Assembly: GCA_964627935.1 (NCBI GenBank)
Contig: CAZVLB010000016.1
Span: 1 to 64,000 of the forward strand
Source of the DNA: JAABVY01 sp964627935
GTDB taxonomy: Bacteria > Zixibacteria > MSB-5A5 > JAABVY01
Length of the DNA stretch: 64,000 nt
Direction of reading: 5' to 3'
Shown here one piece after another: positions 51,911-60,883 of this stretch. Position numbers and translations under genes: made by a program. Below the pieces are notes generated by a model. That model was not told the origin of the DNA. It saw only the letters and a program-made list of their open reading frames with translations, and searched no databases. Numbering within the stretch: position 1 is the stretch's first letter; each line of letters opens with the position of its first letter.

Positions 51911-52885
51911 TTATTTTTTCATTTCCAGCATAGCACGTTTCAAATCTGCAAATGATATCATGCGGATGTTCTCATCATGCATGATCTGCGCCAGGCGGCC
52001 TGAGGAGAGGTACTGGTAGTCCCAGAGGCGAATCGATTCATACTGGACATCTTTGCGTTTGCTGTATTGATGAGTCAGGCGCTTATAATCCCCGCCATCC
52101 AGCGTAGGATGAAAATAGATTTCCGTCACGCCCGGAGGGATATTTTTCACGGCATAATCATAGAATTCAAAGCGTTGCCCGGGATCTGCGGCCAGCGACA
52201 TGGGTATGTAGATCAGATTATCCGGAAACAGCACTCCCCTGCTTCTGGCGGTTTCGAGCTGTTCGGCAGGTAGAGACATCATTCGTGCCAGATTTGCCGA
52301 TCCCATACGCAACGGCAATGCTCTTTCGGCCGCCAGATTGATATAGATATCAACAAAATCGGGTCGAAGCTGCATTACACCCATATGTGTATCCAGATGA
52401 TCAATTTCCAGCCTGTTTACCAGCGCATATTCAATCTGGGCCCGGCATTCTTTCTCGGCCTCATCATTGTTCACCTGCAGATATAGATCCTTTATGTCAT
52501 CATAAAAGGCGCCATCGCCGTTTACAAGCGATTGAATTTCCTGTGGATCGGAAATCGGCCCGATCACATTTTCGGTCCATTCACTGGTCAGAGCCAGATG
52601 AACAGAACAGGAAAGCCCCATTTTTTTGAGTATTTTGGCGGCCTGCTGGAATTCTGCGGCGCCCACGAGCAGAGAGACTGATGAAATCAGGTTGCGGTCA
52701 AAGAGATCCTCCACTGCCCGGTTGGTGCTTTCGCACAGCCCGAAATCATCGGCATTGACAATCAGAAGCCGCGCCCCTGAATCATAACCCAGTATTTCGG
52801 CAAGTGTTTTGGGACCTGAATCGGTCTGATATGTGCCGGAACTGGAGTAGAGCTTTTTGAGGTCTTCCCTGGATTCAAACAGCAT
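51911..52885 (-). CDS. YdjC/ChbG-type carbohydrate deacetylase
   Basis: 324 residues. RLLIVNADDFGLCESTNRAV carries the metal-binding DD, HLDTHMGVM the second His motif, and EIYFHPTLDG the later His. This is the YdjC fold, which includes deacetylases of chitobiose and related sugars. It has an extra N-terminal stretch of about 35 residues. The -10 box ends 6 nt before the ATG, so it may be translated leaderless. Confidence 0.88.
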   Translation of the reverse strand: MLFESREDLKKLYSSSGTYQTDSGPKTLAEILGYDSGARLLIVNADDFGLCESTNRAVEDLFDRNLISSVSLLVGAAEFQQAAKILKKMGLSCSVHLALTSEWTENVIGPISDPQEIQSLVNGDGAFYDDIKDLYLQVNNDEAEKECRAQIEYALVNRLEIDHLDTHMGVMQLRPDFVDIYINLAAERALPLRMGSANLARMMSLPAEQLETARSRGVLFPDNLIYIPMSLAADPGQRFEFYDYAVKNIPPGVTEIYFHPTLDGGDYKRLTHQYSKRKDVQYESIRLWDYQYLSSGRLAQIMHDENIRMISFADLKRAMLEMKK

Positions 52886-52891
52886 CCTGCA

Positions 52892-52919
52892 ATTTTACGA
52901 ATCAACGTTGAAAAGTCAA
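52892..52919 (-). promoter_or_regulatory. Leaderless-type promoter of the YdjC-type gene
   Basis: Minus-strand TTGACT (52914-52919) and TAAAAT (52892-52897), spacer 16 nt. Six nt lie between the -10 box and the ATG, so transcription would start at or next to the A of the ATG. Confidence 0.6.
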
Positions 52920-53015
52920 TCCAGAAAAGCATCTGAATGATCATTAAATCAAGCCGCAGCAAAAATTAAATTGGGGAGTTTTTTATCTATTAATGGCGGG
53001 GGATTATATATAGAT

Positions 53016-53095
53016 GGGAGTGGTGGAGGGGGGATGCCCGACTCTACCGTCAGGTGGCTGATTTCTCAGCACGCACCACTCCCATATCTTTCACG
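53016..53095 (-). ncRNA. Candidate structured RNA (three-way junction with C-rich strand)
   Basis: On the minus strand GGGAGTGGT (53083-53075) pairs with ACCACTCCC (53024-53016). Inside are a hairpin GCTGA-GAAA-TCAGC (GNRA tetraloop) and a hairpin CCTGAC-GGTAGA-GTCGGG (one G-U pair), then an unpaired CATCCCCCCTCC. The GNRA loop and the G-U pair, which would be C-A on the other strand, favour the minus strand. A weak promoter TTGCTT-18-TAAAGA (53102-53131) fits a start near 53095. No U-run terminator follows. Class not recognised. Confidence 0.5.
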
Positions 53096-53131
53096 TCCAA
53101 ATCTTTACATTTCACACTGAAACAAAAGCAA

Positions 53132-53354
53132 CTATCGTGCCTCTGGCACCATTTTGGTCATTTCGTAACAGCCGGTCGAGAGAAAATGAGCAAATATCCG
53201 TTTTTATCCGCAGTATTCTGATGGTAAAACCGTTGGTATGGAATTCCTTTTCCAAACTCTTATACGCTTAAAACTCGAATATGTATAAAAAAATCGGCAT
53301 TTAAATTAAGTAAAACTGCAAAATATTTCACATATAACTGTTACAGTTTCAAAC
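53132..53354. other. Intergenic stretch without recognised content
   Basis: Between the structured RNA and the terminator of the btuB operon. AT-rich; no ORF with a ribosome-binding site, no clear hairpin and no repeat seen. Confidence 0.45.
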
Positions 53355-53379
53355 AAAAAGACGCCCATAAGGCGCCTTT
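53355..53379 (-). terminator. Intrinsic terminator of the btuB-propeller operon
   Basis: Minus-strand AGGCGCC/GGCGTCT around TTATG (one G-T pair) followed by TTTTTG, about 30 nt after the propeller gene stop. Confidence 0.82.
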
Positions 53380-53407
53380 GTTCAATAATGAAGAGCAAAT
53401 ATGTCTT

Positions 53408-54643
53408 TTAGCAGTCCCCGCTACCGTCGCCATTGGTATCACAGGGTTCAAATCCATTCTCGAAAACAAAATTAATAATCCAGACAGCATCACTGACATT
53501 CACCTCGCCGTCGCAATTGGTATCCCCGGATTCCATTGGATCAGGAGCATTACCGCCGGAGAAGACAAAGTTGATAATATACACCGCATCGCTGACATTA
53601 AGTTCATGATCGGAATTGGCATCGCCGCAGATATAATCAGGTCCCTCAACCATATTTATGGCCGCAAATTGAGGCCCATCACCCACAAAATATGTGTTCA
53701 GGATCTGCCCGGCCGAGTCCATTTCAGTGATATTATCAGCTCCAAAATTCATGGTGTAAATCGTGCTGTCGCTGGCGGGTATTACGGCAAGAACGCCCAA
53801 TGATGTTTTTAATGGATTATTCTGATCATGAAGCATCACTCCTGTGGCCGCGTCAAATGTATAGACCTCGCCATCTGTGAACCATCCCCCGGCCGCCAGA
53901 AAACCAACTCCCTGCGAACTGACTATCACATCAGTGGGCGGGAAAAACGTCGTTGCAGTAACAAATGAATCCACAGCCATTGAGATCGAAGTATCTACTA
54001 TATAGAGCATTCCCGGAAGGCCCTCATAATCTCCCGAGCAGACAACATAGAGGCGATTATCCGGACCGATATCGAGGTCCTGGGGGTTAGTGCCGACATC
54101 AATATATTCAATAATACTGTCTCCGCTATTGTCCCAGAGGGCCACTTGTCCCGGGCCATAGGAAGTATCGGCCGGATTAAAGCCGGTAATGGCTATATAT
54201 GTCAAATCGCCCAGGGTCAGCATATTCTGTGGACGGCTGTTGACCGGCCATTCGCCGATCACCGAATTACTTGACAGGCTGACTTTTGAGATCGTGCTGG
54301 CAATAAAATTAGTTACCAGGAGCGTGCTGTCATTTATAAAAGTCGAGGCCCAGGGATTTCTGCCCGAACCGAGATCGATTACTTCTTCAATGGTCTCATC
54401 GCCAAGGTTTATTAAATAGAGATCATCGGAACCCGAATTGACCACATACGCCTTTCCATCTCGACAGACTATATGATTGGGAATCAGGCCCACTGATACG
54501 AAATTATTGTCAACCAGCCCGGTTTCCAGATCAACACGTGACAGGGTTTCAGCCAGGTTGTTTACCACAATCAAATCATCTGCCGAAAGGGAAACAATCA
54601 GAATCAACAATAATGCGATTAGAGCGGTACGAATGCGGCGCAT
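53408..54643 (-). CDS. Exported beta-propeller protein with C-terminal dockerin-like repeats (BtuG-like candidate)
   Basis: 411 residues from ATG 54643 (AAAGGAG 7 nt upstream), preferred over an in-frame start inside btuB. Signal peptide about 1-21 with a predicted Ala site (SLSADD), no lipobox Cys. Residues about 22-340 are YncE/YVTN-like propeller blades (AYVVNSGSDDLYLINL; TLLVTNFIASTISKVSL; PQNMLTLGDLTYIAIT). The C-terminus has two EF-hand-like dockerin repeats (GDANSDHELNVSDAVYIINF and GDTNCDGEVNVSDAVWIINF) and a third partial one. It starts 1 nt after btuB under the same cobalamin riboswitch, so it resembles the B12-binding surface propeller BtuG of Bacteroides in context and fold. Confidence 0.8.
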   Translation of the reverse strand: MRRIRTALIALLLILIVSLSADDLIVVNNLAETLSRVDLETGLVDNNFVSVGLIPNHIVCRDGKAYVVNSGSDDLYLINLGDETIEEVIDLGSGRNPWASTFINDSTLLVTNFIASTISKVSLSSNSVIGEWPVNSRPQNMLTLGDLTYIAITGFNPADTSYGPGQVALWDNSGDSIIEYIDVGTNPQDLDIGPDNRLYVVCSGDYEGLPGMLYIVDTSISMAVDSFVTATTFFPPTDVIVSSQGVGFLAAGGWFTDGEVYTFDAATGVMLHDQNNPLKTSLGVLAVIPASDSTIYTMNFGADNITEMDSAGQILNTYFVGDGPQFAAINMVEGPDYICGDANSDHELNVSDAVYIINFVFSGGNAPDPMESGDTNCDGEVNVSDAVWIINFVFENGFEPCDTNGDGSGDC

Positions 54644-54644
54644 G

Positions 54645-56858
54645 TTAATCTCCTTTGCTGTAATTATAGGTGAGGCCAAATCCTATCGAATAGGTGCGGG
54701 TTGGCTGGGGGTATCTTTCCAAAATCTCATATTCTTCTGAGAATAGATTATCAATACGCAAATCGATGTTCAGATCGAAAGCGCCAAGTTTCTGCTGGAA
54801 GCCGGCATATGCAGATGTCAGCTGGTATGGCTGGAGGAATTTTGTATTGGCGCGGCGGATATAGCGTTCTGAGACCCAGCGCATATTCAGGCCCAGCTGA
54901 AAGGGTCCGGGGTTGATCAGGCAGTTGAAATCAGTCATTTTGCGTGGCCTGAATGTCAGTAGCATATCATGAACATTGGGCTGCCAGCTTCGATCACGAG
55001 GGTCGCTGAGCGTATAATTCAGGCTGATCTGACCCAGGCCACGGGCAAGATTCCAGCGGGCGCTCCAATGTAGCGAGGAAACTACTGCCGCATTCATATT
55101 ATAGGGCATATACTTGCCATCAAAACGGCGTTCCCAGTAAATCAGGTCGCGTATATATGAATGATCATAAGCCACTCCGAACTTCCATCGACCGCCCCAG
55201 CTAAAGGACACGCTGCTTTCCAGACTGAAATCCTCAGACTTTTCCGGCCTGAGATTGGGATTACCGACTGAGAACGCATCCTCGCTCCAGAACAGCGAGG
55301 AATAAATCGGGGCGCGATAGCTGTTGCCATAGGATGCGCTCAACCCGATAACAACTGCTTCCCCCTTCTGCAGGCCGATTCTTATCAGGGGCGAGACAAG
55401 CGGGCTGTATAGTTTGGATGCGATCTGTGTCATGAAAAGATCAAGATGCAGACGGTCCACTATCGGAAATGAGTTTTTCAGATTATAAGAGGCTTTCAAT
55501 CCCGCGGTATTTTGTAGACGGGTTTCATCGACACTGATAACATCAGCATCCTCAGTCATCAGATTGAACTGGCGGAATTGATCATGTTCGATGACTGTAC
55601 GGATATGAATATTATGATTTCCGTCGAGCAAAATTCTGGGATTTAACGCCAGGGTAAATCTGCTGTCGTGGTATTTGCTGTTGTAGGGAATAAAGCTGTC
55701 ATAATCGCTGAAATGCAGTGTACTGAGAATATGATGACCTGATATATTCAGATGAAATTTGCGGCTGAAACTGTGCTCCGATGATAAATGCCAGCGCCTG
55801 GTGTATTCATTATTAGCAGCCGTAGCAGTTAGCTGATAAATTGCCCCGGGCAGGCCACTTTCGGAGTAGAAATCTGAGAAGCTGAGCGCGATTTTATTCT
55901 GCTCCGATAAATTATAATTGGCATTGAGATAATAAGATTCTGTGTCCCGATAATTGTTTTCACGTTTTGTGGGGCCTGTTTTTGGATCATCATAATCGAA
56001 ATCATTGGATGATGTGCTGCGGCTGTAGCTAAAAACACCGGAAAGTTTATCGCTGAATCTGTTTTCAACATTCAGGTCGGTAAAATGCGAATTCAGGCTG
56101 GCCGCTTTTTGATTAATTTCTGCCTTGCCCTTCAGGACCGCTTTTCTGGTGATTATATTCACCGCCCCGGCAAGCGCGCCGACTCCGAACTGACCCCCCG
56201 ATGATCCGGAATAGATTTCTATTTTTTCGACACTTTTTAATGGTATGCTGTTGATATCAAATTCGCCGTTGAGATTGGAATTTACCCGCACACCATCGAT
56301 AAACACGCCGGTCTGTTTGGCAGGCGCGCCGGCAATTGATACCGATGCGCTGCGATTCGATCCGCCTGAGGAATTGACTATGATCTCAGTGCTGAACTCA
56401 AGGATATCCGAGAGAGTGCGCGCGCTTTCAAATTCCGGCGATTCACGTCCGATAACTGTTTTATTGGAATTGTCCTCCAGCTTTTCGGCAGTTACTGTCT
56501 GATCATCCTGCCAGTATAATATCTGCTGCAATTGGATATCGACTCTGTCGGCTACATCCCGTTGCAATTTCACATCTTCTACATTAGCGGTTCTGAAACC
56601 ATCGGCGGTCACCTCGATATCTACCAGATCGTTTTGCAGGTAATAAAAACGGAATGCGCCATTCTGGTCGGTGAGTAATCTTTCGCCCCCGGGTTGGACG
56701 GTTACCTGTGCTCCGGCAATCGGTTGTCCTGTGCGGCTATCGCTTACATTACCCCAGAGTGAAAGATCGGAAGCCTGCAGAACCGGAGCTATGAGCAGAA
56801 TTATCGCCAAGAAAAAAGCCAGCCTGCCGGCCGGCGGAAGAATCATGCTGGTTTTCAT
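54645..56858 (-). CDS. btuB: TonB-dependent outer-membrane receptor, cobalamin-type (BtuB-like)
   Basis: 737 residues. Signal peptide (about 1-29), a CarboxypepD_reg-like domain (GNVSDSRTGQPIAGAQVTV, about 35-110), a plug domain (about 135-245: ARTLSDILEFSTEIIV, GVFIDGVRVNSNLNGEFD, VEKIEIYSGSSGGQFGVGA, GAVNIITRK) and a 22-strand-type barrel. Substrate is inferred from the cobalamin riboswitch directly upstream. GAGGAGAT precedes the ATG. It is followed 1 nt later by the propeller-dockerin gene. Confidence 0.9.
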   Translation of the reverse strand: MKTSMILPPAGRLAFFLAIILLIAPVLQASDLSLWGNVSDSRTGQPIAGAQVTVQPGGERLLTDQNGAFRFYYLQNDLVDIEVTADGFRTANVEDVKLQRDVADRVDIQLQQILYWQDDQTVTAEKLEDNSNKTVIGRESPEFESARTLSDILEFSTEIIVNSSGGSNRSASVSIAGAPAKQTGVFIDGVRVNSNLNGEFDINSIPLKSVEKIEIYSGSSGGQFGVGALAGAVNIITRKAVLKGKAEINQKAASLNSHFTDLNVENRFSDKLSGVFSYSRSTSSNDFDYDDPKTGPTKRENNYRDTESYYLNANYNLSEQNKIALSFSDFYSESGLPGAIYQLTATAANNEYTRRWHLSSEHSFSRKFHLNISGHHILSTLHFSDYDSFIPYNSKYHDSRFTLALNPRILLDGNHNIHIRTVIEHDQFRQFNLMTEDADVISVDETRLQNTAGLKASYNLKNSFPIVDRLHLDLFMTQIASKLYSPLVSPLIRIGLQKGEAVVIGLSASYGNSYRAPIYSSLFWSEDAFSVGNPNLRPEKSEDFSLESSVSFSWGGRWKFGVAYDHSYIRDLIYWERRFDGKYMPYNMNAAVVSSLHWSARWNLARGLGQISLNYTLSDPRDRSWQPNVHDMLLTFRPRKMTDFNCLINPGPFQLGLNMRWVSERYIRRANTKFLQPYQLTSAYAGFQQKLGAFDLNIDLRIDNLFSEEYEILERYPQPTRTYSIGFGLTYNYSKGD

Positions 56859-56897
56859 GAATATCTCCTCGCCCGCGCAAGGGGTTACAATATTCCA

Positions 56898-57068
56898 AAA
56901 CCGGCAGGTCTCCTGACTTTATGGCTTCAGATCCGAGTTTCCAGCCTTCCCATCACTTATGACAGTGGCAAACCGCATTATGCGGGCAGGAAACCCAGTA
57001 GCCACATACAGTAGCGGGGCTGTGACGGACTCCCACCGTCTTCCCTATTAAGCTTCTGCACCGATTTC
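56898..57068 (-). promoter_or_regulatory. Cobalamin riboswitch
   Basis: Minus-strand segments in order: GGTGCAGAAGCTTAATAGGG, GGTGGGAGTCCGTCACAGCC, CCCGCTACTGT, GCCACTGTCATAAGTGATGG, GGGAAGGC, GAAGCCATAAAGTC and the B12 box AGTCAGGAGACCTGCCGG. These are the core elements of adenosyl/hydroxocobalamin riboswitches. About 40 nt separate it from the btuB ATG. In that gap, CCTTGC/GCGAGG around GCGG pairs part of the ribosome-binding site, suggesting control at translation initiation. Confidence 0.96.
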
Positions 57069-57082
57069 TATGTCTGAATTTT

Positions 57083-57110
57083 AAAATAGAATTGTCTCCG
57101 GCAAAGTCAA
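57083..57110 (-). promoter_or_regulatory. Promoter of the riboswitch-btuB operon
   Basis: Minus-strand TTGACT (57105-57110) and TATTTT (57083-57088), spacer 16 nt, ending just before the riboswitch. It lies 12 nt from the end of rlmN, so btuB is transcribed separately. Confidence 0.6.
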
Positions 57111-57122
57111 GTTAAAAACAGA

Positions 57123-58163
57123 TCAGGATTTTTTGCCGGCCAGCTGACCGCATGCGGCCGCAATATCCGAGCCCTTGGAAGCGCGAATAGTAACCGCAGG
57201 GGCGCGGGGATATAGATAATCACGGAAAGCCAGAAGATCACCAGGTTTAGAGGGCTTAAATTGCGCCGGCAAATCAGAAGTCGGATTAAAATTGATAAGG
57301 TTGATCTTACAGGGTATGCCCTGGATAAAGTTGACCAGCTTTTTGGCCATATCGATTGTGTCCGTAATTCCTGAAATCATCAGGTACTCAAATGTTATCC
57401 GTCGCCTGGCCTTTCGCGTATGATAGATGGCCGCATCACGAAGCTGGTCGAGCGGGAATTTCTTCGCTATCGGCATGATCTGTTCACGCACATCCTGATC
57501 GGCGGCATTCAATGATACCGCCAGCCGCACCTTGATGCCATCATCGGTGAATTTATAAATCCCCGGCACATGGCCCACGGTTGAAACTGTAATTTTACGG
57601 TGACCGATTCCAAACCCGAGCACATCCATGATAATTCCCAGCGCATCGACCAGATTATCATAGTTCAGAAACGGTTCGCCCATACCCATAAAAACCAGGT
57701 TGCTGATCCGTTCATGCTCCGCAAGATCGTTTTGCACCAATGCTATCTGTGACAGTATCTCCCCGGTCAAGAGATTGCGTTTGTGGCCAAGTTGACCGGT
57801 TCTACAAAATTTGCAATCGAGCGGACATCCCACCTGAGAGGAAACACATAGCGTCAACCTTGGATCATCCGGGATTTTGACAGTCTCGATATGGCTGTGG
57901 TCGGAAAGCTCGAGCAGGTATTTGACCGTGCCATCTTCGGAAATCAGTTTGTCCTTTACGGTTGGCAGCTGTATGCTATGATTTTCCTGCAGTTTGGCGC
58001 GCAAATTCTTGGACAGGTTGGTCATGCCGTCAGAATCATAAACCGATTTCTGATACATCCACTGATATATCTGACGGCCGGAATATTTTTTCGAGCCCAG
58101 ATCAACAGCAAGCTGCTCCAGCTCGGGCATAGTCATACCATATAGATTGGCAGGGGGATTCAT
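57123..58163 (-). CDS. rlmN: Dual-specificity 23S rRNA/tRNA adenine C2-methyltransferase RlmN
   Basis: 346 residues. Radical SAM motif C-x3-C-x2-C in CPLDCKFCRTGQLGHKRNL, VFMGMGEPFLNYDNL, and the second conserved Cys in the C-terminal AAACGQLAG, which carries the methylene intermediate. It methylates A2503 of 23S rRNA and A37 of tRNAs. One nt after der; third gene in the DUF512-der-rlmN run. Confidence 0.96.
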   Translation of the reverse strand: MNPPANLYGMTMPELEQLAVDLGSKKYSGRQIYQWMYQKSVYDSDGMTNLSKNLRAKLQENHSIQLPTVKDKLISEDGTVKYLLELSDHSHIETVKIPDDPRLTLCVSSQVGCPLDCKFCRTGQLGHKRNLLTGEILSQIALVQNDLAEHERISNLVFMGMGEPFLNYDNLVDALGIIMDVLGFGIGHRKITVSTVGHVPGIYKFTDDGIKVRLAVSLNAADQDVREQIMPIAKKFPLDQLRDAAIYHTRKARRRITFEYLMISGITDTIDMAKKLVNFIQGIPCKINLINFNPTSDLPAQFKPSKPGDLLAFRDYLYPRAPAVTIRASKGSDIAAACGQLAGKKS

Positions 58164-58164
58164 G

Positions 58165-59469
58165 TTATCTTTTCTTGTACTGGATTTTGATCGGCACGCC
58201 TTCGAACCCGAAGTTTTCGCGCAGCCTGTTGTTCAGGTAGCGCCTATATTCCTCTTTCAGGAACTTGGGAAAGTTGGAGAAAATTATAAATGTTGGCGGT
58301 GCGACCTCGGCCTGGGTCATATAATAAAGCTTGATAAATTTGCCCCTGACCGCGGCCGGATGACGGCGGTTATAAGAATCTCGCAGGAACTCATTCAAGA
58401 CTGAAGTAGGTATGCGCTTGTTATACTCTGAATACACTGTTTCGAGCACATCGAAGACCTTTTTGACCTTCTTGCCGGAAATGGCAGACATAAAAATCAA
58501 TGGTATCCAGTTCAACGTCGGAAGTTTCTCCTTGAATTCACGCGTAAAGCTATCCACAGAATGCTCAGATGAATCCACCAGGTCCCATTTGTTTACACAC
58601 AAGACCATTGGCTTATGAAACGCGGCGACCTCGTTGATGACCTGAATATCCTGATTAACCAGACCCAGATTTCCCTCGATCAAAACCGCGGCGACGTCAC
58701 ATCGTTCCAATGCCTTGATCGTGCGCAGACCCATGAAGTATTCCAGGTTTTCCTTGATCCGCGATCTGCGCCTGAGACCTGCTGTATCAACCAGTATATA
58801 TTCCTTGCCGTCGGATTTGATGCGCAGGTCGACTGCATCACGGGTTGTGCCGGGAATGTCTGTTACTATCTGACGGGCTTTGCCGGCCAGAAAATTGACC
58901 ATGGAGGACTTGCCCACATTGGGCCGTCCCAGGATTGCAACATTCAATGCTTCGGTTTCGATATCAGGGATTTTGTCCGGCAATTTTGAAATCACGGCAT
59001 CCAGAAAATCTCCGAAATTCAAGCCATTGGTGGCCGATATCGGAATTGGCTCACCCAATCCAAGTTTCATGAATTCAAAAGCCTCGGCCGCATACATCTC
59101 ATTATCAGCCTTATTTACAGCCAGGATTACCGGACGTTTCTGTTTCATCAATTTGACAGCGATCTGCCGATCAAGATCGGTCGGCCCGACACGGGAATCG
59201 GCCACAAATACGACCAGGTCGGATTCCTCGATAGCAACTTCGGCCTGTTCGCGTACCATAGTTTCTATCAGGTCCTCGGATTCCGGTATAAAGCCGCCCG
59301 TATCGATCAGGTAGAACTCCTTTCCGGACCAGTCTGCCAGGCCATAGAGGCGGTCGCGGGTCACGCCGGGCATGTCATCGGTGATCGCCAGGCGGTCGCC
59401 CAGAATACGGTTGAATATGGTCGACTTGCCCACATTGGGACGGCCGACTATGGCTACCAGCGGAAGCAT
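58165..59469 (-). CDS. der: Ribosome biogenesis GTPase Der (EngA)
   Basis: 434 residues. Two tandem GTPase domains: first G1 GRPNVGKST, DTGG, NKAD; second GRPNVGKSSM, DTAGLRRRSRIKENLE, NKWDLVD; then the C-terminal KH-like domain. Assists 50S subunit assembly. Its ATG overlaps the DUF512 stop by 1 nt. Confidence 0.97.
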   Translation of the reverse strand: MLPLVAIVGRPNVGKSTIFNRILGDRLAITDDMPGVTRDRLYGLADWSGKEFYLIDTGGFIPESEDLIETMVREQAEVAIEESDLVVFVADSRVGPTDLDRQIAVKLMKQKRPVILAVNKADNEMYAAEAFEFMKLGLGEPIPISATNGLNFGDFLDAVISKLPDKIPDIETEALNVAILGRPNVGKSSMVNFLAGKARQIVTDIPGTTRDAVDLRIKSDGKEYILVDTAGLRRRSRIKENLEYFMGLRTIKALERCDVAAVLIEGNLGLVNQDIQVINEVAAFHKPMVLCVNKWDLVDSSEHSVDSFTREFKEKLPTLNWIPLIFMSAISGKKVKKVFDVLETVYSEYNKRIPTSVLNEFLRDSYNRRHPAAVRGKFIKLYYMTQAEVAPPTFIIFSNFPKFLKEEYRRYLNNRLRENFGFEGVPIKIQYKKR

Positions 59470-60746
59470 CAGCTTAACCTCCGAAAAATCGGCATAAAGG
59501 TATTATATATGGAATAGCAGCCTGTAATTACCGGCTTGCCCATTTTAGCCTCGATATCCTGCGGACGCCAGCCATCCAAAAACAAATTATCGTCATTGAG
59601 GCAATTCGGCGGCAAAATTATCATATCCATCTTTGCCCTGGAATTCCTTAGGGTCTCGAAAATATCCTCCCCGCCCAGAAGGCCGGACACAGTTACATCC
59701 GCACCCATCAGGCGATTCTTCACAGGTATGATTTCATAATCAAAATTCGACACAGATGCAAGCTTTGTCTGCAAAATGACCGGCAGAAACTGTTTTGCAA
59801 GGATTCCGGTAACCACTCCACAGCGAAGTTTCTTTTTCAGCCTGATTTGCGGCAGTTTACGGGTTGAAATAAGCTGACGGATCATTCCCACGCCGTTTTC
59901 TATCTGCGGGAAGTCCTCATAATATTTGCGGGGCGGTATATCCCTGCCGACCATCAGAAAGAATTCATCTGAAGGAAACACAAAACGGCTCTGAAATCTG
60001 TCGCTAAATTGCCTCTGCATAATATCAATCTGTTGCATCACACAGCTGGCTTCATTTCTGGTAAATCGTCTCAATTCCGGGAGATTTCTGCGATGGCGGG
60101 TTAATCCGACCGGGACGGCTGATACTGATTTGACAGATGGGTTGAAGCCTGCCAGGTCATGAATGGTCCTTTCGAAAGCATCTCCGTCATTTATACCCGG
60201 ACAGAGCACCACCTGGGTATGCATCTCGATTCCGGCTCCTGCCAGACGGCTGATCTGGGGCATTAGATCTGGTGCGTCTTTTTTGCGCAGCATTCTCCTG
60301 CGCAGGGCTTCATCGGTTGCGTGGACCGATATATATAATGGCGAGAGATGCATCTCTTCTATCCGTCGAAAATCGCTCTCTTCCAGATTGGTAAGGGTAA
60401 TATAGTTTCCATGTGTAAACGAGAGCCGGTAATCCTCATCCTTGACATACAGCGATTTACGTAAACCGCGCGGAAGCTGATGGACAAAGCAGAAGACACA
60501 ACGGTTTTTACATCGTTTTACCGTATCCGTTGCGAGGTCAATATCTAAAGGACCGTGCTCATAACTGTCATACTCAACCAGAATCTGCGAACCATCCTTT
60601 TTTTCGACAAGTATTTCCAGAAAATCATCCGCCGTAGCATACTGATAATCCAAAAGGTCATTAATGTCACGATCATTGATCTTCAGGATTTTATCATCCG
60701 GCCTGATCGGATTATCCGCTGTTGATTTAAGTACTCTTTTGGACAT
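59469..60746 (-). CDS. DUF512 family radical SAM protein
   Basis: 425 residues. An N-terminal PDZ-like segment (DDKILKINDRDINDLLDYQYA), then CKNRCVFCFVHQLPRGLRKSLYVKDEDYRLSF with C-x3-C-x2-C, and the DUF512 C-terminal region (LLGGEDIFETL, DGW-type ending). The family is conserved but its reaction is unknown. It commonly precedes der, as here. Confidence 0.92.
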   Translation of the reverse strand: MSKRVLKSTADNPIRPDDKILKINDRDINDLLDYQYATADDFLEILVEKKDGSQILVEYDSYEHGPLDIDLATDTVKRCKNRCVFCFVHQLPRGLRKSLYVKDEDYRLSFTHGNYITLTNLEESDFRRIEEMHLSPLYISVHATDEALRRRMLRKKDAPDLMPQISRLAGAGIEMHTQVVLCPGINDGDAFERTIHDLAGFNPSVKSVSAVPVGLTRHRRNLPELRRFTRNEASCVMQQIDIMQRQFSDRFQSRFVFPSDEFFLMVGRDIPPRKYYEDFPQIENGVGMIRQLISTRKLPQIRLKKKLRCGVVTGILAKQFLPVILQTKLASVSNFDYEIIPVKNRLMGADVTVSGLLGGEDIFETLRNSRAKMDMIILPPNCLNDDNLFLDGWRPQDIEAKMGKPVITGCYSIYNTFMPIFRRLS

Positions 60747-60883
60747 AATATTCAGTCTCGGTCAAAAATGATTGACAACAATATATCCCTGTAGATACGT
60801 TTGTCAGCATCAATTTGTATTGCCCCGGAATTAAATATGTTATATTCTTCCGGTTGGCAACTAACGGAAAGGGGTATTTATAT

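Noticed and set aside
53016..53083. Plus-strand reading of the structured RNA, including a SAM-riboswitch-like GGTGGAGGG start
   Set aside because: A TATATA box fits a plus-strand start at 53016, but the inner helices lose the GNRA loop and gain a C-A mismatch, and the other SAM-box segments are missing.
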